From Mycolicibacterium sp. CBMA 226 (GTDB taxonomy: Bacteria > Actinomycetota > Actinomycetes > Mycobacteriales > Mycobacteriaceae), in NCBI RefSeq assembly GCF_009729075.1, contig NZ_VTGY01000033.1, positions 186,001-250,000 of the forward strand: a stretch of DNA of 64,000 bases, in the 5' to 3' direction. How positions within the stretch are numbered: position 1 is the first letter of the stretch; every line of letters begins with the position of its first letter. Shown here one piece after another: positions 35,328 to 43,843 of this stretch. A program made the translations under genes and the position numbers. The notes below the pieces were generated by a model that was not told where the DNA came from, did not search any database, and saw only the letters and a list, made by a program, of their open reading frames with translations.

Positions 35328-35509
35328 CCTATCTGGCCGACCACTCGCTATTGTTGGCTCTGCCGGCGTTTGCCCCTGCGTTCGTCGTGGCCGGGGTCGT
35401 GGCCTGGGTGGCCATGAAAGACCGGCGGGCACACGACAGCGCTCACTCCGACGGTGACGAAACCGGTTCGGAGACATCAGATTCAACCGAGGAGGACGAT
35501 TCCACGTGA
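35324..35509 (+). CDS. Small membrane protein, 61 aa
   Basis: This reads MTYLADHSLLLALPAFAPAF, then VVAGVVAWVAMKDRRA and an acidic tail (DGDETGSETSDSTEEDD). It has one membrane helix with the tail most likely in the cytoplasm. Start and stop are both in GTGA overlaps with its neighbours, which strongly supports it as a real subunit or accessory protein of the cluster. No family recognised. Confidence 0.75.
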   Translation: MTYLADHSLLLALPAFAPAFVVAGVVAWVAMKDRRAHDSAHSDGDETGSETSDSTEEDDST

Positions 35510-35916
35510 CCTGTGTGAAGACCTTCGCCGTGGCCGGCGCTGTCGCCCTGGCGCTCGCCGGATGCGGCAGCAACGACAAGTCGCCCAGCAACTCGTCGAG
35601 CGCCACCGCAAGTGCCACACCGCAGTTCAGCAACCAGCAGGCCCCACCGGCGCGCGTCTACATCGACGTGACCATCGCCGGCGGCACCGCGACACCGATC
35701 AACCAGCAAGTGCAGGCCAAGCCCGGCCAGCCGATCATCGTGCGCGTCAACAGTGACGCCGCCGATCAGCTGCATGTGCACTCGAGTCCCGAGCACACGT
35801 TCGACATCAAGCCGGAGAAGGATCAGCAGTTCCAGTTCGCGGTGGACGTGCCGGGCAAGGTCGACGTCGAACTGCACCACCTGGACAAGACCGTCGCGAC
35901 CATCACGGTGCAGTAG
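35506..35916 (+). CDS. Cupredoxin-like lipoprotein
   Basis: A 136-residue lipoprotein. The signal peptide ends in LAGC (C20 lipidated), then a Ser/Thr/Asn linker, then a beta-sandwich domain (50-136). The pattern DQLHVHSSPEHTFDI ... FAVDVPGKVDVELHHLDKTVATITVQ is that of actinobacterial cupredoxin-like domains. Histidines 90, 92, 97, 124 and 125 could bind copper, but the Cys/Met ligand pair of blue copper proteins is missing, so it may be a copper shuttle, or a fold without an electron-transfer centre. It starts at GTG 35506 overlapping the preceding gene. Confidence 0.8.
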   Translation: MTCVKTFAVAGAVALALAGCGSNDKSPSNSSSATASATPQFSNQQAPPARVYIDVTIAGGTATPINQQVQAKPGQPIIVRVNSDAADQLHVHSSPEHTFDIKPEKDQQFQFAVDVPGKVDVELHHLDKTVATITVQ

Positions 35917-35921
35917 CCATT

Positions 35922-37217
35922 GTGCGTCCCGATGCGGTGACCTCTACTGTCCTGGCGCACGGGCTGGGCGGCTCGAGCGATCTCCCGATTCCGCTGACGT
36001 ACGCGCTGATCGGCGCGGCGTGGGCGTTGACCTTCACCTTCGCGGTGGTGGCACTGGCTTGGCGCAAGCCACGGTTCGACCCGGCGACGCCGGGACGGCC
36101 CATGCCGCGCTGGGTGACGGCAGCGGTGGACGCGCCCGTCACCCGGTGGACGGTCGGGCTGCTGGCCCTGGCGTTCACGGTTTGGGTCGCGGTGGCGTCG
36201 GTCGTCGGGCCACACGGTTCCGGGAACCCGCTGCCCGGCGTGTTCTACGTGCTGCTGTGGGTCGGAATCGTCGCGCTGTCAGTGCTTTTCGGCCCGGTCT
36301 GGCGCGTGTTGTCACCGGTGCGGACGCTTGCCCGGCTACTGCGGCTCAGCAGGGATGCCTACCCCACACGGCTCGGCTACTGGCCGGCCGCGGCCGGGTT
36401 GTTCGCGTTCGTCTGGCTCGAACTCGCCAGTCCCGACCCGGGTTCGGTTGGCGCCGTGCGCATCTGGCTGCTGGTCTACCTTGCGGTGACACTGACCGGC
36501 GCCGCGGTGTGCGGCACCCGGTGGTGCTCGCACGCCGACCCGTTCGAGGTGTACAGCGTCGTCGCCTCACGGTGCGCCCCGGTACGGCGCAACCCCGATG
36601 GGCAGATCGCCGTCGGCAATCCGTTCAATCACCTGCCCACGTTGCCCATCCGGCCCGCGACGGTGACGGTGCTCGCGGTGCTGCTGGGTTCGACGGCCTT
36701 CGACAGTTTCTCGGCGACGCCGACGTGGCGGGGGTTCGTCGAAGCGCATGCGCACGGCGGCTGGCAGGCGACGGGACTGAAAACCGTTGGACTGGCGGTA
36801 TTTGTCACGACGGTCGCGCTGTCGTTCAGCCTCGCCGCCCGCGCCACCGGCGGGGTGGACCGGGCGCGGCGCCGACAACTGCCCGGATTGATGGCGCATT
36901 CCCTGATCCCCATCGTCATCGGTTATGTGTTCGCGCACTACTTGACCTATCTCGTCGAGAAGGGTCAGCAGACCGTCTTCCAGCTGCTGGGCCTGCCCGA
37001 CGCGCACGTGTATTACGCGCTGTCCATGCACCCTTCCGTGCTGGCCACCACCAAGGTGCTGTTCGTGGTGGCCGGGCACATCGCCGGCGTCGTCGCCGCG
37101 CATGACAGTGCGCTGCGGATCCTGCCCAAGCGGCATCAGCTCACCGGGCAGCTGGCGATGATGCTGGTGATGGTCGGCTACACGTTCACGGGGCTGTACC
37201 TGCTGTTCGGCGGATAG
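35922..37217 (+). CDS. Polytopic membrane protein, last gene of the cupredoxin-like cluster
   Basis: A 431-residue protein with about 11 membrane helices. It begins with AHGLGGSSDLPIPLTYALIGA. Possible metal-binding residues include GTRWCSHADPFEVYS (Cys/His), EAHAHGGW and VFAHYLTYLVEKGQQ. Similar actinobacterial proteins are sometimes labelled fenitrothion hydrolase in databases; I give that label little weight. It follows the cupredoxin-like gene by five bases. Together the four genes look like one membrane complex with an outside cupredoxin-type partner. Confidence 0.75.
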   Translation: MRPDAVTSTVLAHGLGGSSDLPIPLTYALIGAAWALTFTFAVVALAWRKPRFDPATPGRPMPRWVTAAVDAPVTRWTVGLLALAFTVWVAVASVVGPHGSGNPLPGVFYVLLWVGIVALSVLFGPVWRVLSPVRTLARLLRLSRDAYPTRLGYWPAAAGLFAFVWLELASPDPGSVGAVRIWLLVYLAVTLTGAAVCGTRWCSHADPFEVYSVVASRCAPVRRNPDGQIAVGNPFNHLPTLPIRPATVTVLAVLLGSTAFDSFSATPTWRGFVEAHAHGGWQATGLKTVGLAVFVTTVALSFSLAARATGGVDRARRRQLPGLMAHSLIPIVIGYVFAHYLTYLVEKGQQTVFQLLGLPDAHVYYALSMHPSVLATTKVLFVVAGHIAGVVAAHDSALRILPKRHQLTGQLAMMLVMVGYTFTGLYLLFGG

Positions 37218-37256
37218 CCCGTGAAACCTTGACAGCACCGCACCTGCAGGCCAAAA

Positions 37257-37276
37257 CTGAGGACATACGTCCTCAG
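37257..37276. promoter_or_regulatory. Perfect palindromic operator before the carotenoid oxygenase gene
   Basis: CTGAGGAC-ATAC-GTCCTCAG is a perfect 8+8 inverted repeat 11 bases before ATG 37288. A TTGACA (37229-37234) lies upstream as a possible -35 element, so a repressor bound here would block the promoter. The symmetry suggests a TetR-type dimer; the protein is not identified. Confidence 0.6.
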
Positions 37277-37287
37277 ATGGAGGTTGC

Positions 37288-38739
37288 ATGACAGCCACAG
37301 TGCCCGCGGAACCGACGCTCAAACAGCTGCACGGCCGCGCCTTCGCGTCCCTGCACGACGAGATGGACTACCAGGTCGCCCGCATCGACGGCACGCTGCC
37401 GCCGGAGTTGACCGGCACGCTGTTCCGCATCGGCCCCGGCAAGTTCGAGGTCGGCGACACCGTGCTGAAGACCATGTTCGATGCCGACGGCATGGTGTCC
37501 CGGTTCGTCCTCGACGGCAAGACCGTCCGCTTCACCAACCGCTACGTGCGCACCAAGCAGTACCTCGGCGGCGACGTGATGAGCCAGCGCGGCATCACCA
37601 CCAACGCGCCCACCCTGCGCGGCAACCTCATGCCGCCGGCCAACACCGGCAACACCAACATGGCCACCATCTGCGGCGACCTGCTTGCCATGTGGGAAGG
37701 CGGTCCGCCCTACAAGATCGATCCGGATTCACTGGACACGTTGGGCTACAAGCGTTTCGACGGTGACCGACTGGGTTACCTGGGCTCCTTCTCCGCCCAT
37801 CCCAAATGGGATCCGAACACCGGCGAGGTCTACAACTTCGGCCTCGACCTCCTGCCCACCCCGCGGCTCCGATGCTTCAAGGTGGACCGCGCGGGCCGCA
37901 GCCACCAGATCAGCTCTCTGAAGCTGTGGGACATGGTGTGGAACCACGACTTCGCGCTCACCGAGAACCACATGGTGTTCGTCCTGGATCCATTGCGGCC
38001 CAACATCCCGACGCTGTTGCGCACCCGATCACTGGCGCAGGCCCTGGACTATCAGGCCCGCAACGGCTCGACGCGGTTCGCACTGGTGCCCCGCGACGGC
38101 TCCAAGCCGCGCATCATCGAGCACGAGGCGCTGACGCACGTCCACGTCACCAATGCCTTCGAGGACGGCTCCGACACCGTGGTGGAGTTCTTCCGGTTCG
38201 ATGACCCGGATGTCTGGCGCAAGCTCGGACAGGCCTGGCAGGAGCCGGCCGACCCCACCGATCCGCGCGCGCATCTGACCATCGAAGAATGGCCGCGCGG
38301 GCACCTGTCGCGGTTCCGGATCAGCAAGTCCGGCCGGATCAGCGAGACGGTACTATCGCCTTCGGCGCCAATGGAATTCCCGCAGTACGACTGGCGTCGC
38401 TCGACGCAGGAGCACACCGTCACATACGCCTGCAAAGCCACCGAGGACATCGGCCACTACAACGCGGTGACGCGCATCGACCACCGCACCGGCGTCCAGA
38501 GCACGTTTGATTTCGGCCTGGCCCAGACCGGCGAGCCGTTGTTCGTGCCCCGCTCCCGCACCGCCGCCGAGGACGATGGCTGGCTACTGGTGCTCAATCA
38601 CGATCTGCGGAGCCATCATTCGCAACTGGCGATCTTCGATGCCCGCACCATCGAGGACGGCCCGCTGGCCACCGCCTATCTGGAACACCATCTGCCGATC
38701 GGGTTCCACGGCACGTTCAGCCGGCGTATCGCCGGCTGA
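37288..38739 (+). CDS. Carotenoid cleavage oxygenase-family dioxygenase
   Basis: A 483-residue seven-bladed propeller enzyme. The four iron histidines are H171 (SAHPKWDP), H220 (MVWNHDF), H286 (THVHVTNAFE) and H474 (GFHGTF); the second-shell glutamates expected nearby are also seen (VVEFFRFD). LPPELTGTLFRIGPGKFEVG is the standard N-terminal block. It cleaves C=C double bonds of carotenoids, apocarotenoids or stilbene-like phenylpropanoids; the substrate is not decided by sequence. It stands alone behind a perfect operator palindrome, which suggests substrate induction. Confidence 0.9.
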   Translation: MTATVPAEPTLKQLHGRAFASLHDEMDYQVARIDGTLPPELTGTLFRIGPGKFEVGDTVLKTMFDADGMVSRFVLDGKTVRFTNRYVRTKQYLGGDVMSQRGITTNAPTLRGNLMPPANTGNTNMATICGDLLAMWEGGPPYKIDPDSLDTLGYKRFDGDRLGYLGSFSAHPKWDPNTGEVYNFGLDLLPTPRLRCFKVDRAGRSHQISSLKLWDMVWNHDFALTENHMVFVLDPLRPNIPTLLRTRSLAQALDYQARNGSTRFALVPRDGSKPRIIEHEALTHVHVTNAFEDGSDTVVEFFRFDDPDVWRKLGQAWQEPADPTDPRAHLTIEEWPRGHLSRFRISKSGRISETVLSPSAPMEFPQYDWRRSTQEHTVTYACKATEDIGHYNAVTRIDHRTGVQSTFDFGLAQTGEPLFVPRSRTAAEDDGWLLVLNHDLRSHHSQLAIFDARTIEDGPLATAYLEHHLPIGFHGTFSRRIAG

Positions 38740-38839
38740 CGCCCACTGCCGGCGCTGGGCACGCTTTAGCCGTGCAGCGCGTGCGGTACCGCCGCCGCGG
38801 CTGATCGGCGTGGTCGTCCGGCGCCATTGGACAGCCGGA

Positions 38840-40246
38840 TCAGTTTGCGGGACTGCCGCTTTCGCTGCCGTCATCATCGCCGCTCTCGGCTGGGTAGAGC
38901 GTCGGGTGGTGGTAGTGGTTGGTTCGTGGTTGGCCGACATCCAGCAGTGGTGGTGGGGTCCAGTGGGTGCGGCCGTTGGGGCCCATGGTGGTGCTCCAGC
39001 CGCCGGTATCGGCAAGCCGGTTGTCGCGGCCACAGGCCAGGGTCATGACATCGACGTTGGTCAGGCCGCCATCGCGCCAGTTGACGATGTGATGCACCTG
39101 GCTGCGGGAAGCCGGAGCGGTGCAGTTGGGGCGGGTGCAACCCCGGTCCCGCCCGAACAACGCCAACCGCTGCGCCGTGCTGGCCGTGCGGGTGGCCCGG
39201 CCCAGATAGAGGGGCTGGCCGGTGTGGTCATCAAACACCGCCAGATAGTTATCCGAGCCTTGGGCAGCCATCCGAATCAAATCTTCGACCGGCAGCTTCG
39301 TGCCGGTGTGGGTCACAGCGACCCCCGCGCGCTTCTCCAGGTCGGTCACCGTGCAGGTGGCCACCACCGCGACCGGGAACCCGTTGTGCACACCGGAGGT
39401 TCCCGAAGCCAGCGCCATCCGGCCCACCATCTTGAACGCGTCGTATTGGCGTTGGGCGAGGGTACGGGTGTCGTTGTCGATCTGCTCCTGCGTCGGGGTA
39501 CCCGAGAAGCAGGGCTGCGGGTCGGCCGGGTTGCACATACCCGGCGCGGCATGCTTGTCGAACAGTGCCTGCCAGTACGCCCGCCCTTCCGGATCGAGCT
39601 GGGCGGTGACCTCGGTGCGGCCGTCGGGCCGCTGCTTGCCCATCACAAAGCTACGTTGCGGATCGGGCTCGTCATCGTCGGGTTCGGGACCGTCCTGATC
39701 CAACCGATACAACAAATCCGCAGCGACTTTGCGTAGGTCCTCGGGGGTCTTCACCCGGGCGTCGGCCACCAGATCCGTCTCGCACTGCAACAGGCTCACC
39801 GGGTCGGCCGCCCACAGCGGCACCTTCTGGAAAAATCACGTGATGACCTGCACGTGCTCACCATTTATCGCGCCCTCAGCCAGGGCGGCCGCGACCAGTT
39901 CCCACACCGGACCCAACGGTTCGCCGGTGATCGCCGACCGTGGACCCAGGTTGTCGCAATCCCGGACCCGGCGGCGGGCCTCCTCGCGGCTGACGCGGTG
40001 CCGCACATGCAACACCTCGGGCCAGTCTTTGGCCCCGATCTCCTTGGCCGTGGCCTGCGTCTGTGCGGCGGCCAGGATCCGGTGATCGACCGCCTCGGCG
40101 GCGCACTTCCACGTTTCGCGGCGGAACTGCAACGCCAACAATGTCCGCACGTCCAGGCCGGTGTAGTCCAGGGACGCGAGCCGGGCCTGCGCGGCTTCGA
40201 ACTCGTCGTACGCCTGCTCGATAACGTCCGGATCGGCCAATCCCAT
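38840..40246 (-). pseudogene. DUF222/HNH (13E12-type) gene interrupted by an in-frame stop
   Basis: One frame runs from about 40246 to 38840 but is broken by TGA at 39838-39836. The upstream part (to INGEHVQVIT) is the DUF222 domain. The downstream part starts FFQKVPLW directly after the stop and ends in an intact HNH nuclease motif (CTRPNCTAPASRSQVHHIVN, then WRDGGLTNVD and CGRDNRL). A single CGA-to-TGA change explains it, since Arg is common at this spot in the family. Members are the mycobacterial 13E12 repeat family. A perfect LexA box lies just before ATG 40246. It may be a recent pseudogene or could make two fragments; read error is also possible. Confidence 0.85.
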
Positions 40247-40249
40247 ACA

Positions 40250-40265
40250 TCGAACACTAGTTCGA
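40250..40265 (-). promoter_or_regulatory. Perfect SOS (LexA) box before the DUF222/HNH gene
   Basis: TCGAAC-ACTA-GTTCGA is an exact match to the mycobacterial LexA consensus TCGAAC(N4)GTTCGA. It ends three bases before the ATG at 40246, so the transcript is probably leaderless or the start lies further in. Several M. tuberculosis 13E12-repeat genes are known to carry such boxes and respond to DNA damage. Confidence 0.88.
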
Positions 40266-40355
40266 ACCACTGACAAGTCGCTGTGGCGGATGTGGCCCTA
40301 GTTACCTAACGTAACCAGCGCAAACACAGTGACCAAAGTTCTTCGGCAGGGGCCA

Positions 40356-41354
40356 CTAGAACAACATGAACTGATCGCCGGCCGGCGTGCGGTCGACGAA
40401 CTCCTCGACGTCCGAGCCGCCGACGACGTGGCCCAACAACGTCATGAAGTCCGCGTCGGAGACCAGCGGCACGCCGAGCTCCCTGGCCTGGTAGCCCTTG
40501 CCTTGCGCGGGCGCCCGGTCGTTGCAGATGACGAGCGAGGTCTGGGCGTCGACGCTGTCGGAATACGACAAACCCACGTGCACGATGCGCTCGATGACCT
40601 CTTCATGCGTGCGCTGCATCTCGCCCGACAGCGCCACCCGCATGCCCTGCACCAACGGCTGGCCGGCGACGAACCGGCCGGGGTTGGCGTAGGCGCACGG
40701 AAGTCGCGACGCCAGGACCTTCAGCGGCCGGAGTTCGTCGTGCGTGATGGCGCCGCTCGGCCAGCGTTTGCGGCCCACGTTGCGGATGGGCAGCCAGCGC
40801 CGGTGCTCACGCGCCGCGGCCAGCGCTGGTTTGAGGATCTGGGCCAGCACCATCGCGTCGTCGAGCGCATCGTGCGGGCGGATCTGGGTGGCGCCGTAGT
40901 GCGTCGCCAGAGTTTCGAGGCGCAGGTTCTCGGTGCCCAGGTTGAGCCGACGGGTCAGCTCAACGGTGCACATGACGCTGTCGACGGGCAGCACCGCGCC
41001 GACACGTTCGCACTCGGCGGCCAGGAAAGTGTAGTCGAAACCGGCGTTGTGGGCGACCAGGGTGCGGCCGGACAGCACCGCGGCCAGGTCGCCGACGATC
41101 TCGCCGAAGGTCGGCTGGCCGGCGAGCATTTCCGAGGTCAGACCGTGCACGTGGGTGGGGCCGGGATCGACCCCCGGATTCAGCAGGCTGCTGAACGACT
41201 GCTCGACGTTGCCGTCGTCCCCGAGGGCCAGCGCGGCGACGCTGATGACCCGGGCGTGGCCGGGGTCGAAGCCCGATGTCTCGACGTCGACGACAGCCCA
41301 ACCCGCACCCGGCTCAGTGGCCGGTCGGCCCCAGCCGAGGTTGGTTTCGTCCAC
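40356..41354 (-). CDS. DnaQ-like 3'-5' exonuclease with C-terminal BRCT domain (Rv3711c-like)
   Basis: A 332-residue protein. The exonuclease domain has VVDVETSGFD (D23, E25), LVAHNAGFDYTFL and HDALDDAMVLA (His-Asp of ExoIII epsilon type). The BRCT domain covers about 235-305 (GMRVALSGEMQRTHEEVIER and SLVICNDRAPAQGKGYQAREL). M. tuberculosis annotation calls it DnaQ, but replication proofreading there is done by the DnaE1 PHP domain, so a repair or RNA-processing role is more likely. It starts at GTG 41354 without a clear ribosome site. The long frame further upstream is the shadow of the reductase gene. Confidence 0.9.
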   Translation of the reverse strand: MDETNLGWGRPATEPGAGWAVVDVETSGFDPGHARVISVAALALGDDGNVEQSFSSLLNPGVDPGPTHVHGLTSEMLAGQPTFGEIVGDLAAVLSGRTLVAHNAGFDYTFLAAECERVGAVLPVDSVMCTVELTRRLNLGTENLRLETLATHYGATQIRPHDALDDAMVLAQILKPALAAAREHRRWLPIRNVGRKRWPSGAITHDELRPLKVLASRLPCAYANPGRFVAGQPLVQGMRVALSGEMQRTHEEVIERIVHVGLSYSDSVDAQTSLVICNDRAPAQGKGYQARELGVPLVSDADFMTLLGHVVGGSDVEEFVDRTPAGDQFMLF

Positions 41355-41477
41355 GTGGCAAGGATGGCACGGCCTGCCGACAAGTCCGGCCAGATCCCGG
41401 TGGGCCCTGCAGCGTGTCGTCGCCCTAATCAAGCGATGGTCCTCCTCGACGAGGTGCTCGACGCTATCGTCACGGGC

Positions 41478-42557
41478 ATGACGACGATCGATCCAGACGC
41501 CCCTGTCCTCGTCACCGGCGCCAGCGGCTACATCGGCAGCTGGATCGTCCGGTACCTCCTCGAAGCGGGCCATACCGTGCACGGCACGGTGCGCAATCCG
41601 CAGAAGCCAACCGGCCTGGAACACCTGCACAAGCTGTCGGCCGACCATCCCGGCAAGCTCAAGCTCTTCAAGGCGGATCTGCTCGACACCGGCAGCTTCG
41701 ACGAAGCCATGGCCGGCTGCCAGCTCGTCATGCACACCGCGTCGCCGTTCCTGCTCCAAGGCGTCACCGACGCGCAGGAGGCACTCGTGCGCCCGGCGCT
41801 CGAAGGCACCCGCAACGTGCTGGATTCGGTCAACCGCACCGAGAGCGTCAAGCGCGTGGTGCTGACGAGCAGCGTGGTAGCCATCTACGGCGACGCCCGC
41901 GAATCGCGCGACGTCCCCGGGGGCGTGTTCACCGAGGACCAGTGGAACACCACCAGCAGCGTCGACCACCAGCCGTATTCGTATTCCAAGACCGTGGCCG
42001 AGCAGGAGGCCTGGCGCTATCAGAAGGCGCAGGGCCGCTGGGACCTGGTCACCATCCACCCGGGACTGGTACTGGGCCCGTCCCTGACGAGTGCCAGCGA
42101 CTCGGCGAGCCTGGCGACGATGAAGCAGTTCGCCGACGGCACCATGGTGACCGGTGCACCGGAGTTGACCATGGGTGTGGTGGACGTCCGCGATGTCGCC
42201 GATGCGCACCTGCGCGCCGGCTACACCCCCGATGCGCACGATCGTTACCTCGTCAACGCCGCCTCCCTGAGCCTGCTCGAGATCGGCCAGATCCTGCGTG
42301 GCAAGTTCGGCGTGCTGTATCCGTTCCCGTGGCTGAACGTGCCCAAGGTGGCCGTGAAGGCCGTCGCGCCGGTCCTCGGGTTGACGCGCGAATTCGTCGA
42401 CACCAACGTGGGCTACCCGCTGGTCTTCGACGCCAGCCGCAGCCAGAGCGAACTCGGATTGGTGTACCGGCCGATCGAGCAGACGGTCATCGACCACTTC
42501 CAGCAGATGCTCGACGACGGCATCGTGCGCAAGCGTCCGAGCATCCGGCTGCCGTAA
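41478..42557 (+). CDS. NAD(P)-dependent epimerase/reductase (extended SDR, DFR-like)
   Basis: A 359-residue extended short-chain dehydrogenase. VTGASGYIGSWIVRYLLEAG is the nucleotide motif, HTASPF and LTSSVVAIYGD follow, and YSYSKTVAEQEAW is the YxxxK active site. The group includes dihydroflavonol reductase and cinnamoyl-CoA reductase relatives acting on ketones or aldehydes. It is divergent from dnaQ over 123 bases. ATG 41478 gives the family N-terminus; an in-frame ATG at 41436 is possible. The physiological substrate is unknown. Confidence 0.85.
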   Translation: MTTIDPDAPVLVTGASGYIGSWIVRYLLEAGHTVHGTVRNPQKPTGLEHLHKLSADHPGKLKLFKADLLDTGSFDEAMAGCQLVMHTASPFLLQGVTDAQEALVRPALEGTRNVLDSVNRTESVKRVVLTSSVVAIYGDARESRDVPGGVFTEDQWNTTSSVDHQPYSYSKTVAEQEAWRYQKAQGRWDLVTIHPGLVLGPSLTSASDSASLATMKQFADGTMVTGAPELTMGVVDVRDVADAHLRAGYTPDAHDRYLVNAASLSLLEIGQILRGKFGVLYPFPWLNVPKVAVKAVAPVLGLTREFVDTNVGYPLVFDASRSQSELGLVYRPIEQTVIDHFQQMLDDGIVRKRPSIRLP

Positions 42558-42613
42558 GTGGGCACCCTCACACGTGTCGTCACATTTGCGGCGGTCCTCC
42601 TAGACTTCCCGGG

Positions 42614-43843
42614 ATGATCACCGCACGAGGACGCGTCGCGCTCGGCGCGGGCGCCGCCGCCCGCTGGGCGTCGCGGGTGACGGGCCGCGGTGCCGGCGCC
42701 ATGATCGGCGGGCTCGTCGCGATGAAGCTCGACCCCTCGATCCTGGGTCAGCTGGGTTCCGGGCGGCGTTCCGTCGTCGTCACCGGCACCAACGGCAAGT
42801 CCACGACCACGCGGATGACCGCCGCCGCGCTCGCCACCCTCGGGCCGGTGGCGTCCAACAGCGAGGGCGCCAACATGGACGCCGGGCTGATCGCCGCGCT
42901 GGCCGGGTCGCGCAAGGCGACGCTCGCCGCGCTCGAGGTCGACGAGATGCATGTACCGCATGTGTCCGACGCGGTGGACCCCGCGGTCATCGTGTTGCTC
43001 AACCTGTCCCGCGACCAGCTGGACCGGGTCGGCGAGATCAACCACATCGAACGCACCCTGCGGGCCGGGCTGGCCCGTCACCCCAAGGCTGTCGTGGTCG
43101 CAAACTGTGACGACGTCCTAGTGACGTCGGCGGCCTACGACAGTCCCGAGGTCGTGTGGGTCGCCGCCGGGGGCGGCTGGTCAGGCGACTCGGTGAGCTG
43201 TCCGCGCAGCGGTGAAGTGATCGTCCGCGAGAACGGCCACTGGTATTCGACCGGAACCGACTTCTCCCGCCCGACGCCACAGTGGTGGTACGACGAGACG
43301 AACATCTATGGGCCGGAGGGCTTTACCGCGCCACTGACGCTGGCGTTGCCCGGCACGGTCAACCGCGGCAACGCGACGCAGGCCGTGGCCGCGGCAGTGG
43401 CGCTGGGCGCGTCGCCCGCCGCCGCGGTGGCCGCCGTGGCGACGGTCGACGAAGTGGCCGGCCGCTACCGGACCCTGCAGGTCGGCGAACACATGGTGCG
43501 CATGCTGCTGGCCAAGAACCCCGCCGGCTGGCAGGAAGCATTGTCGATGGTCTCCAATGATGTTGCCGGAGCCGTTATTTCGGTGAACGGACAGGTGCCC
43601 GACGGTGAGGACCTGTCGTGGCTGTGGGACGTGAACTTCGAGCACTTCGTGAACTTCCCAGCGCCCATCGTGTCGGCCGGCGAGCGCGGCACCGATCTCG
43701 CGGTGCGCCTGGGCTACGCGGGCGTCGACCACACCCTGGTGCACGACACCTTGGCGGCCATCAAGTCCTGCCCGCCCGGACACGTCGAAGTGATCGCCAA
43801 CTACACGGCCTTCCTGCAGCTGAATCGGGAGCTGGCATCGTGA
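42614..43843 (+). CDS. murT: MurT, lipid II isoglutaminyl synthase subunit
   Basis: A 409-residue Mur-ligase-like ATPase that, with GatD, amidates the D-Glu of lipid II. VVVTGTNGKSTTTRM is the ATP loop, NSEGANMDAGL and LLNLSRDQLDRVGEINHIER are Mur-ligase blocks. The Cys4 zinc ribbon seen in staphylococcal MurT is reduced to one cysteine here (C196 in SVSCPRSGE), so this copy does not bind zinc in that way. The gatD start overlaps its stop (GTGA). It is the Rv3712 position homologue. Confidence 0.94.
   Translation: MITARGRVALGAGAAARWASRVTGRGAGAMIGGLVAMKLDPSILGQLGSGRRSVVVTGTNGKSTTTRMTAAALATLGPVASNSEGANMDAGLIAALAGSRKATLAALEVDEMHVPHVSDAVDPAVIVLLNLSRDQLDRVGEINHIERTLRAGLARHPKAVVVANCDDVLVTSAAYDSPEVVWVAAGGGWSGDSVSCPRSGEVIVRENGHWYSTGTDFSRPTPQWWYDETNIYGPEGFTAPLTLALPGTVNRGNATQAVAAAVALGASPAAAVAAVATVDEVAGRYRTLQVGEHMVRMLLAKNPAGWQEALSMVSNDVAGAVISVNGQVPDGEDLSWLWDVNFEHFVNFPAPIVSAGERGTDLAVRLGYAGVDHTLVHDTLAAIKSCPPGHVEVIANYTAFLQLNRELAS

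Noticed and set aside
35922..37217. Firm call of organophosphate (fenitrothion) hydrolase
   Set aside because: The label is a database transfer; the sequence only shows a multi-helix membrane protein with a few His/Cys residues.
39836..39838. Selenocysteine or programmed readthrough at the TGA of the HNH gene
   Set aside because: No selenocysteine insertion element was identified, and the family usually has Arg here; a nonsense mutation is simpler.
40329..41477. N-terminal extension of the reductase frame through the dnaQ region
   Set aside because: It is the antisense shadow of the exonuclease gene; the Rossmann start is only after ATG 41478.
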